41,371 nt of DNA from Sedimenticola sp. Lineage in GTDB: Bacteria; Pseudomonadota; Gammaproteobacteria; Chromatiales; Chromatiaceae. The DNA is taken from the NCBI GenBank assembly GCA_027030425.1, contig JALVEW010000043.1, positions 1-41,371 of the forward strand, in the 5' to 3' direction. Below, one piece after another: positions 33,521 to 41,371 of this stretch. Both the position numbers and the translations under genes were made by a program. The notes under the pieces are model-generated. The model had not been told where the DNA came from and did not search any database. It saw only the letters and a list, made by a program, of their open reading frames with translations. Within the stretch, counting starts at the first letter, position 1. Each line of letters begins with the position of its first letter.

Positions 33521-33633
33521 TCCATACCTCGATATCGTTGTCGATCCCGAATTCTAACAGGATGTTGAAACACCCCCTTCCTGAACTTTTCCAACCGCTG
33601 CTGGCCCGAAGCCGGAGAAAAGCCGCGGCGCAC

Positions 33634-33642
33634 TGGTATAAT
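33634..33642 (+). promoter_or_regulatory. Extended -10 promoter for the DUF1820 gene
   Basis: TGGTATAAT is a perfect consensus -10 (TATAAT, 33637-33642) with the extended TG, 33 bp before the DUF1820 ATG. No clear -35 is visible, as expected for extended -10 promoters. Confidence 0.6.
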
Positions 33643-33674
33643 TGCCGCTCAGTGTCATCAGGTCGTAACAAAAC

Positions 33675-33992
33675 ATGCGTATTTTCCGCATCACATTCTA
33701 CAACCAGGGCAAAGTCTACCAGCTGCATGCCGAACAGGTGAGCCAGGGAGATCTCTATGGTTTCATCGAAATCAGCGGTCTGCTGTTCAACGAACACACC
33801 ACCGTGGTCATCGACCCCGCGGAAGAACGCCTGAAGGATGAATTCTCCGGCACCAGCCGCATTCTGGTGCCCATGCATGCGGTTGTGCGTATCGACGAAG
33901 TGGAGAAACGCGGTCAGAACATGATTTTCGACGTGGGCGACAACAGCAACGTGACTCCCTTCCCCCATTTCGGCCCCGGCCCGGAGAAGTAA
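33675..33992 (+). CDS. DUF1820 family protein
   Basis: A 105-residue soluble protein, MRIFRITFYNQGKVYQLHAEQVSQGDLYGFIEISGLLF, typical of DUF1820. It has VVIDPAEERLKDEFSGTSRILVPMHAVVRIDEVEKRG and a proline-rich tail (VTPFPHFGPGPEK). The family is conserved in gammaproteobacteria with no known function. It is 5 bp upstream of the PDC-like gene and probably cotranscribed with it. Confidence 0.86.
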   Translation: MRIFRITFYNQGKVYQLHAEQVSQGDLYGFIEISGLLFNEHTTVVIDPAEERLKDEFSGTSRILVPMHAVVRIDEVEKRGQNMIFDVGDNSNVTPFPHFGPGPEK

Positions 33993-33997
33993 GAAAG

Positions 33998-34948
33998 TTG
34001 CCACACGACAACACAGCCCTGCAGGAGCACATCCGCCGCCAGCGGGACATGCTCTACAACATGCTGCTGGACCCCATGAAGCGGGCCGCGCGCCGCTGTG
34101 CCCGGGTCTGGGACGAACGGGAAAAACTGGATCAGGCCCTGATGAAGAGCCTGGGACAGATGCCCTACTGCAGCTATCTGTACGCCATGGATTTGAATGG
34201 CCACCAGATCAGCGCCAACGCCTCCCAGGATGGGCTCATCGAAGCCGACTTTGGCCGCGATCGCTCCCAGCGCCCATATATGCAGGAACTGGACCCGGCG
34301 CAGGACATGATCCTGTCCAGCGCCTATATCAGCCTTCGCGCCAGCCGCCCTTCGCTGACCGCCGTGCGCAAGGTTCATGTGGAAGGCGAACTGGTGGGCT
34401 ACCTCGGGGCTGATTTCGACCTGCGCGACCTGCCCCTGACCAAATCCCATTACGCTGAGCCGGGTCGCTGGCGGCAGATCAAGGGCGACCCGGCTATCCG
34501 CGCCCAGGTGTTCCAGCAATGCCGCATCCAGAGCACCCTGGACGACAAGCTGGATCTGGTGCTGCCCGTGCTGGAGGAACTAGTGACGGAACATGGCGCT
34601 TTCCAGATGGAGATCCATTTTTCCAGCAGCCGCGCCACCTTGTGGTTCATGCACGACCCCTACCGATATCACTTGGTGGAGATCGACGCCCTTACGGACC
34701 CAGACATCTGCCTGGTATATCCCCACCATTCCTACCCGGAAGATGCTCTCATCCCCCGAGGCAGCATCCGTCCAATCCTGCAGACCTTCCGCCACCTGCG
34801 TTTCGCAGACGACACCATCTACCTGCGCGCCGGCTCCATCAACCTGTTCAACGGCATCGTGGGGCTGAATTTCTCCTGCGACGGCTCCCATTACATTCCC
34901 CATGACCAGTTCCTGGCGCGGGATTCCGAGTTCTGGAACGGCATCTGA
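33998..34948 (+). CDS. PDC-fold sensor-like protein without membrane segments
   Basis: A 316-residue protein. Residues about 40-150 resemble a PDC/Cache ligand-binding domain (YLYAMDLNGHQISANAS, RDRSQRPYMQELDPAQDMILSSAYISL, VHVEGELVGYLGADFDL). The C-terminal half (from about 165) has no recognised motif. No transmembrane helix or signal is visible, though Cache domains are normally extracytoplasmic. Start is TTG at 33998, with no strong ribosome site; an ATG at 34049 is the alternative. It is 5 bp after DUF1820, suggesting a joint role. Confidence 0.7.
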   Translation: MPHDNTALQEHIRRQRDMLYNMLLDPMKRAARRCARVWDEREKLDQALMKSLGQMPYCSYLYAMDLNGHQISANASQDGLIEADFGRDRSQRPYMQELDPAQDMILSSAYISLRASRPSLTAVRKVHVEGELVGYLGADFDLRDLPLTKSHYAEPGRWRQIKGDPAIRAQVFQQCRIQSTLDDKLDLVLPVLEELVTEHGAFQMEIHFSSSRATLWFMHDPYRYHLVEIDALTDPDICLVYPHHSYPEDALIPRGSIRPILQTFRHLRFADDTIYLRAGSINLFNGIVGLNFSCDGSHYIPHDQFLARDSEFWNGI

Positions 34949-35022
34949 CGGCGGCGTCAGAGGCTCCATTCGCCCACATTTTGCCTGTTGATTCCGTCCC
35001 CAGGCACGGAGAAGATGGCCTC

Positions 35023-35340
35023 ATGAACAGAAAAGACATCATTGAACAAAAGCTCCAGGCGGCCCTTCTGCCCATACACCTGGAAATCGTAGACGAAACC
35101 CACATGCACAGCGTGCCCGAAGACGCCCAGTCCCATTTCAAGGTTATCGCCGTATCCACGGCTTTCGAAGGCAAACCCCTGGTGCAACGGCACCGCCTCA
35201 TCAACAAGGCTCTGGCGGAAGAACTGGCCGACGGCATCCACGCTCTGGCCTTGCACACCATGACGCCGGAGGAATGGTTCGACAAGGGAGGCCAGGCGCC
35301 TCAGTCTCCCCCCTGCCTGGGCGGAGGCAAGGAACAATGA
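35023..35340 (+). CDS. BolA family protein
   Basis: A 105-residue BolA-like protein: IEQKLQAALLPIHLEIVDETHMHSVPEDAQSHFKVIAVSTAFEGKPLVQRHRLINKALAEEL followed by HALALHTMTPEEW. BolA proteins bind [2Fe-2S] clusters jointly with glutaredoxins. The ATG at 35023 is preferred to 34981 because it starts at the family N terminus. It overlaps the glutaredoxin-like gene by four bases (ATGA), consistent with partnership. Confidence 0.88.
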   Translation: MNRKDIIEQKLQAALLPIHLEIVDETHMHSVPEDAQSHFKVIAVSTAFEGKPLVQRHRLINKALAEELADGIHALALHTMTPEEWFDKGGQAPQSPPCLGGGKEQ

Positions 35341-35699
35341 GCATCATCCGCTGGCTGCTGGGAAAGCTCATCCTGTTCTTCGACTGGCTGACCCGGCCCA
35401 AGACCCCCGACCACAGCCCGGAACACCAGGCCGAACTCGATGAACAGACCAGGAACATGGCCCTGTACCAGTATGCCGCCTGTCCTTTCTGCGTAAAGAC
35501 CCGGCGTGCCATTCGCCGCCTGGGACTGAACATCGAGTTGCGGGATGCGAAGAACGACCCCGGATTCCGCCGGGAGCTGGAACGGGAGGGAGGCAAACAG
35601 CAGGTGCCCTGCCTGCGTATCGAAAATCCCGATGGCAGTATCACCTGGATGTACGAATCCGACGACATCATCCGTTATCTGCAACAGCGCTTTTCCTGA
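35337..35699 (+). CDS. Membrane-tethered glutaredoxin-like protein
   Basis: A 120-residue protein: an amphipathic or membrane-associated N terminus (MSIIRWLLGKLILFFDWL, residues 1-18), then a glutaredoxin/GST N-terminal fold with active site CPFC (ALYQYAACPFCVKTRRAIRRL, cysteines about 49 and 52), the cis-Pro in QVPCLRIEN, and YESDDIIRYLQQRF. The dithiol CPFC differs from the monothiol CGFS glutaredoxins that normally pair with BolA. It is coupled to the BolA-like gene and ends before a family A repeat. Confidence 0.86.
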   Translation: MSIIRWLLGKLILFFDWLTRPKTPDHSPEHQAELDEQTRNMALYQYAACPFCVKTRRAIRRLGLNIELRDAKNDPGFRRELEREGGKQQVPCLRIENPDGSITWMYESDDIIRYLQQRFS

Positions 35700-35714
35700 C
35701 ATGCCCATCCCAAA

Positions 35715-35816
35715 GGGGTCGGAGTCAAATTCCACCCAAACTGTTACATGAAACGGGATCAAACTGTTCCATGCCATCGGATCTTCCCAACATCCTCCCC
35801 ATTTGACTCCGACCCC
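35715..35816. repeat. Family A palindromic element, long form, copy 6 (reverse)
   Basis: Arms at 35715-35730 and 35801-35816 with the long core in reverse orientation relative to copies 2, 3 and 5. Immediately followed by the truncated copy 7. Confidence 0.85.
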
Positions 35817-35898
35817 GCCCATCGTTACTGGGAACGGGATCAAGCCATTCCATGCCATTGAATGTTCCCAACATCCTCCCCCATTTGACTCCGACCCC
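35817..35898. repeat. Family A palindromic element, truncated copy 7 (reverse)
   Basis: Lacks the left arm but has most of the long core and an intact right arm (35883-35898). It is head to tail with copy 6. The 277-bp gap 35700-35976 thus holds two repeat copies and the phoU promoter. Confidence 0.78.
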
Positions 35899-35936
35899 GA
35901 CCGCCACTGACAAGCCCTGCCGACGTAGCGGCATCA

Positions 35937-35945
35937 TGGTAAAAT
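35937..35945 (+). promoter_or_regulatory. Extended -10 promoter before phoU
   Basis: TGGTAAAAT matches an extended -10 element (TAAAAT, five of six). It overlaps an in-frame ATG at 35944, which argues that translation starts at the later ATG at 35977. Confidence 0.48.
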
Positions 35946-35976
35946 GCCGCCATCAAATTCATCACTGGACGGCCGC

Positions 35977-36636
35977 ATGACCACGCCTCACCGACTTCTC
36001 GCCCGGGCCGAAGCCCAGGTACATCAAAACCTGTTCACCATGACTACCCGGGCTCGCCAGGCCCTGGAACAGGCCCTGGAAGCCCTCAAGACCCAGAATG
36101 CCGAACTGGCCCAGCGGGTGGTGAACGAGGATCTGCAACAGAACCACCTGCTGCGCATCATCGAAAAGGAGTGTCTGCAAATTCTCGCCACCCTGGAACC
36201 CAGGGCCGGCGACCTGCGCGAAGTGGTGGCCAGCCTGCAGATTGCCGCGGAACTGGAACGCATCGCCGACCATGCCAAGGACATTGCCAACATCGTCCTT
36301 GGCATGGACCCCAGCGACTTCTCCGGCCCCATGGACCGCATCGCTGCCATGGGCGACCTTTGCCAGAACATGCTGACGCAGGTCATGGAGGCCTACGAGA
36401 ACCTGGACGCCGCCCTGGCGGAACACGTGGCCGCCCATGACAAGCAGGTGGACGAATTGGACGAGGAAGCCAGCTCCAGCCTGATGATGACCCTGATGAC
36501 CACGGCAGACACCAGCATGCACTGCACCCATTTGCTGTGGATTGCCTACCACCTGGAGCGAATCGGCGATCGTGCCACCAATATCGCCGAGCGGGTGGTG
36601 TTCATGGTCACCGCCGAAACCCCCGACCTGGGATGA
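35977..36636 (+). CDS. phoU: PhoU-domain protein
   Basis: A 219-residue all-helical protein with the two PhoU repeats, ERIADHAKDIANIVLGM (about residue 92) and ERIGDRATNIAERVVFMV (about 193), including the metal-binding D/E pattern. PhoU proteins restrain PhoR kinase and phosphate transport. No pst or phoBR genes are adjacent. The start at 35977 follows a candidate promoter; 35944 is an alternative giving 11 more residues. It is translationally coupled (ATGA) to the EgtB-like gene downstream. Confidence 0.88.
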   Translation: MTTPHRLLARAEAQVHQNLFTMTTRARQALEQALEALKTQNAELAQRVVNEDLQQNHLLRIIEKECLQILATLEPRAGDLREVVASLQIAAELERIADHAKDIANIVLGMDPSDFSGPMDRIAAMGDLCQNMLTQVMEAYENLDAALAEHVAAHDKQVDELDEEASSSLMMTLMTTADTSMHCTHLLWIAYHLERIGDRATNIAERVVFMVTAETPDLG

Positions 36637-37862
36637 TCGCCCCAACGAGCTTGGGTGCCCTGAGCACCATCCACGAGCTGCTCACCCAGCTCATCGAGGA
36701 CCTGCCGCCCCTGGACGTGAACCGGCGCTGGCACCCGGATCTGCCCTCCATGGGCTGGCTGCTGGGACGCAGCGTCTACCTGGAACTGTACTGGCTGCGC
36801 GAGCGCCTCCAGGGCGACGACAATCTGAGCCGACGGGTACGGCACATCTTCGCCGCTACCTTGCCTCCCACCCCGGAGCAGGACCAGGCATTGCCACCAA
36901 AGGATCACCTGCTCAACTGGGCTCTGGAAGTCCAGGACCACCACCTGACCCTGCTGGCCAACCCCGGCCAGCTGCCGGATCATCCCTGGCTCAGGGACGG
37001 CTGGCTGGTGGATTACATCCTGCAGGTCCACGGCAGAATCTATGAACAGATGCTCTCGGTGCGTCATGCACGCGCCGTGAGCCAGGGCGGCAGCTGCCAG
37101 GTTCACAGCCCCCTGCGCCCCCGCCCTCCCTCTGCCGAGGCCACGGAGATCTCCCAAGGGCATTACCGCATCGGCGCCCGGGACGGCGTGGTGTTCGACA
37201 ACGAACAGCCCATGCAAATGGTGGAGATGCGCAACTTCCGCATCTGCAATCACCCCGTGGACAACGCCGCCTGGCTGGCCTTCATGGAAGACGGCGGCTA
37301 TGAAAACAGTGATTTCTGGAGCGAGCAGGGCAGCAACTGGAAAGCAAGAACCGGCGCCTCACACCCTTGGCACTGGCGCCGCAACAATCAGGGTCACTGG
37401 TACGCCCTGGGCCTGAACGGCCCGGCAGAACTGATTCATGACATGCCTGTGAGCGGGGTCTGCTGGTACGAGGCGGAAGCTTTCGCCAACTGGGCTTCAG
37501 CCCGGCTGGAAGGCTTCAGGGGAGCCGTGCTGCCTCACGAATATCACTGGGAAGCCGCCGCACGCATCGGCGGCCTGCAGAATGCCGGACGGGTATGGGA
37601 ATGGTGCGGCAACCCCCTCCATCCTTACAAGGACTATGAACCGCCCGTGGACGTGGAAATGCGCACCCGGGAATTCGATGATCGCCATCCCGCCCTGCGT
37701 GGCGGATGCATTCACACCCAGCCTTCACTGCGGCGCATCAGCATCCGTCACGCAGGCCTGCCGGACGCGGGCTACCTGTTCAGCGGCCTGCGCCTGGTGC
37801 TGCCGCCTGCCCTGGAAGAGGAAGCCCTGTATATCGAACAGTGGCAGAAATTTCTCAACTGA
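36633..37862 (+). CDS. EgtB/SUMF1-like protein with degenerate iron site
   Basis: A 409-residue protein with a DinB-like N-terminal domain (about 8-150) and an FGE/SUMF1-like C-terminal domain (about 175-395; motifs FRICNHPVDNAAWLAFMEDGGY, PVSGVCWYEAEAFANWAS, VLPHEYHWEAAAR, GRVWEWCGNP, GGCIHTQPSLRRISIRHAG, FSGLRLVLP). This is the layout of EgtB sulfoxide synthases of ergothioneine synthesis. The iron-binding His of the WxLGH-type motif is Arg46 (GWLLGRSVYLELYWL), and of the second HxxxHxE motif only His133 remains (Y137, Q139). So the known catalytic iron site seems lost. It starts within the phoU stop codon. No egtD is nearby. The function is unknown. Confidence 0.78.
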   Translation: MIAPTSLGALSTIHELLTQLIEDLPPLDVNRRWHPDLPSMGWLLGRSVYLELYWLRERLQGDDNLSRRVRHIFAATLPPTPEQDQALPPKDHLLNWALEVQDHHLTLLANPGQLPDHPWLRDGWLVDYILQVHGRIYEQMLSVRHARAVSQGGSCQVHSPLRPRPPSAEATEISQGHYRIGARDGVVFDNEQPMQMVEMRNFRICNHPVDNAAWLAFMEDGGYENSDFWSEQGSNWKARTGASHPWHWRRNNQGHWYALGLNGPAELIHDMPVSGVCWYEAEAFANWASARLEGFRGAVLPHEYHWEAAARIGGLQNAGRVWEWCGNPLHPYKDYEPPVDVEMRTREFDDRHPALRGGCIHTQPSLRRISIRHAGLPDAGYLFSGLRLVLPPALEEEALYIEQWQKFLN

Positions 37863-37917
37863 CGGAAACAGAAAATAGCGCGACCGTGCTATTCCCATTA
37901 TCCCCTCTCCCCAGCCC

Positions 37918-37935
37918 TCCCCCGCAAGCGGGGGA
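37918..37935. terminator. Hairpin between the EgtB-like gene and glnB
   Basis: A GC-rich palindrome with arms CCCCCGC and GCGGGGG around AA. It lies in the 81-bp gap between convergent genes and could terminate both. It belongs to a repeat type I know from many proteobacterial genomes, so a REP-like origin is possible. Confidence 0.5.
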
Positions 37936-37943
37936 AGGGGGCA

Positions 37944-39904
<1,961 letters not shown>

Positions 39905-39999
39905 GATTCAGAATCTCTCCCGTTCTCTCAAAGGATGGTAAAGTATCACAACGAACGCCGATATCCAGCAATTATACTTGGCCTGAGATTCATCTCCCC

Positions 40000-40209
40000 A
40001 TGAAGTTCATTTTCCTGATCGTTGCCATTCTGCTCATCTGGTGGATACTCAAGACTCTGAACCGCAGCCGGGTTGCAGAAGGGAAACCACGCATCAGGAA
40101 CATGCTGCCCTGCGCCCACTGTGGCCTGCACATCCCCGAAGACGAAGCCATCAGGCGCCACGGAAAGCCTTATTGCTGCAGGGAGCACGCTGAAAAGGAC
40201 AACCACTGA
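40000..40209 (+). CDS. PP0621-like small membrane zinc-ribbon protein
   Basis: A 69-residue protein with an N-terminal membrane helix (FIFLIVAILLIWWILKTL, residues 3-20) and a cytosolic Cys/His module MLPCAHCGLHIPEDEAIRRHGKPYCCREH, likely a zinc ribbon. Such small proteins commonly precede pilS in gammaproteobacteria. It overlaps the pilS start by one base (TGATG). Function is unknown. Confidence 0.78.
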   Translation: MKFIFLIVAILLIWWILKTLNRSRVAEGKPRIRNMLPCAHCGLHIPEDEAIRRHGKPYCCREHAEKDNH

Positions 40210-41371
40210 TGCGCGCAGACCGACTGGCCGACCGTCTCATCGTCATGCCGGAAGTCTACAGCCGCCACAAGCGGCTCATGCACCTGTACTTCACCTACAG
40301 GGTGATGCTGGCGGTTGGCCTGGTTGTGTTTGCCGCCACGGGAATAGGCCCTTCCTTCCTCGGCACCGTCGCCCCCAAACTGCACATCATCACGGTGCTG
40401 GTTTACCTCATTCTCACCATTGCCTCCCTGGGCCTGAGTTTCTTCGATCTCGAAGCCATAGAGTTGGAGTACTCCTTCGCCATGATCGTGGACAGCGTTG
40501 TCATCGCCATCCTGCTGTTCACTTCTGGCGGCCCCCAGTCCGGCCTGGGAATCCTGCTGGGTATTTCCATTGCCTTCGGCGCCCAGGGCATGCCTTCACG
40601 AACGGCCATGTTCTCGGCGGCCATCGCCACCGCTGCCATATTCATCGAATCCTGGGTGGCCTCGGCAATCAACAATACCCCCGTCAGTCATTTTTCCCTG
40701 CTGGCCATGCTGGGCGTTTCCTACTTCATCCTGGCATACCTGTCCAGGGAACTGTCCACCCGCACCCTGCTCAGTGAAAGGCTGGTCAAACAGCAGGGCA
40801 AGGATATCGCTGATCTTACAGAACTGAACGAACAGGTCATTCACCACATGCAGACCGGGGTGGTGATACTGGATGCCAGGGACAGGATCAAGATGCTGAA
40901 CGACGCCGCATGGCAGTTCCTGGACCGGCCCATCAGCACTATTGGCTATGCTGTGAAACTGATAAACCCTGAACTGGACAAGGCACTGCAGGCCTGGAAG
41001 AAACTGCCTTCCTCCCGACAACGGTATCTGCATACGCAGACCGAGGGCAATGACCTGATGGTAAAGTTTCAGCGCCTGGGTGAAAACCAGGACTCGGGAA
41101 CCCTGGTTTTCCTGGACGACGCTTCCCGCGCCGCGGAAGCCGCCCAGCAGCTCAAACTGGCATCCCTGGGCACCCTGGTAGCCAGTATCGCCCATGAAAT
41201 CCGCAATCCCCTGGGGGCCATCGGCCATGCCAGCCAGCTGTTGCAGGAATCAGAGGACCTGAAGGGAACCGACCGGCGCATGGCCGAGATCATCGACAAG
41301 AACACGGCACGGCTCAACGAAGTCATAGAAAACATACTTTCCCTTTCCCGCCAGCGGTCCGTGAAGCCGGA
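40209..41371 (+). CDS. pilS: Sensor histidine kinase PilS (cut by window edge)
   Basis: The first 387 residues of a membrane kinase, open to the window end. After a short cytosolic start come about six membrane helices (residues about 27-180), a PAS-like region (about 205-300) and the HisKA box SIAHEIRNPLGAIGHASQLLQESE with phospho-acceptor His329, followed by IIDKNTARLNEVIENILSLSRQRS. The topology and this box are those of PilS, which senses pilin in the membrane and with PilR activates the major pilin gene via sigma54. PilR presumably follows outside the window. Confidence 0.91.
   Translation, partial: MRADRLADRLIVMPEVYSRHKRLMHLYFTYRVMLAVGLVVFAATGIGPSFLGTVAPKLHIITVLVYLILTIASLGLSFFDLEAIELEYSFAMIVDSVVIAILLFTSGGPQSGLGILLGISIAFGAQGMPSRTAMFSAAIATAAIFIESWVASAINNTPVSHFSLLAMLGVSYFILAYLSRELSTRTLLSERLVKQQGKDIADLTELNEQVIHHMQTGVVILDARDRIKMLNDAAWQFLDRPISTIGYAVKLINPELDKALQAWKKLPSSRQRYLHTQTEGNDLMVKFQRLGENQDSGTLVFLDDASRAAEAAQQLKLASLGTLVASIAHEIRNPLGAIGHASQLLQESEDLKGTDRRMAEIIDKNTARLNEVIENILSLSRQRSVKP

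Noticed and set aside
33998-34948. Chemoreceptor or diguanylate cyclase
   Set aside because: No membrane segments, HAMP, MCP signalling or GGDEF motifs are present.

Overview
The window is about 41 kb of GC-rich (near 60 percent by eye) DNA that reads as the chromosome of a sulfur-oxidising gammaproteobacterium of the Chromatiales/Thiolapillus/Sedimenticola type. The evidence is a complete soxXAKYZB operon with a mono-haem SoxA and no soxCD, a Pseudomonas-like minor pilin cluster beside ispH, and gammaproteobacterial housekeeping genes (gmk-yicC-rph, rdgB, glnB-nadE, pilS). The genus is an inference. I see no rRNA, tRNA, CRISPR array, transposase or prophage.

Layout. 1-3890: gmk (cut by the window edge) and yicC on the minus strand, divergent from a Ser/Thr kinase, a PP2C phosphatase and rph. 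3892-5657: a zinc anti-sigma-like membrane protein, divergent from a bufferin-type (DUF2282) secreted peptide precursor and a DoxX membrane protein; the peptide-modifying MNIO enzyme and its partner are absent. 5738-9157: a tightly overlapping minus-strand operon for exported redox proteins (thioredoxin-like, gluconate-dehydrogenase subunit 3-like, GMC flavoprotein, DsbA-like). 9270-13949: rdgB, a methyltransferase, a papain-like protease fused to an alpha/beta hydrolase, and ispH. 14063-20695: type IV pilus tip and minor pilin operon (two FimT-like pilins, pilV, pilW, pilX, pilY1, pilE). 20994-25477: a DUF4124 protein, thiO, and a TtrS/TtrR-like two-component system ending 428 bp before soxX. 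25906-30171: soxXAKYZB with a strong terminator. 30645-33992: a tandem-domain PTPS/QueD-like protein, a lipoprotein-hisI-gloB operon, and DUF1820. 33998-37862: a PDC-fold protein, a BolA-glutaredoxin pair, and PhoU coupled to an EgtB-like protein whose iron ligands look lost. 37944-41371: glnB-nadE, then a small PP0621-like protein and pilS (cut by the window edge).

Intergenic space holds several families of palindromic repeats. Family A has 16-bp arms GGGGTCGGAGTCAAAT / ATTTGACTCCGACCCC, with seven copies in two size classes. Family B is a 179-bp multi-hairpin element with terminal inverted repeats, in two inverted copies bracketing DUF4124-thiO-TtrSR. There is also a 51-bp tandem palindrome array after soxB. 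No family has its transposase here, so they look like MITE/REP-type elements mobilised in trans.

The most promising leads are the MNIO-less bufferin/DoxX pair, the exported GMC/thioredoxin/DsbA operon, the protease-hydrolase fusion, the TtrSR-like system placed to control sox, the PhoU-coupled EgtB-like protein with a degenerate iron site, and a PilW lacking the usual Glu5.
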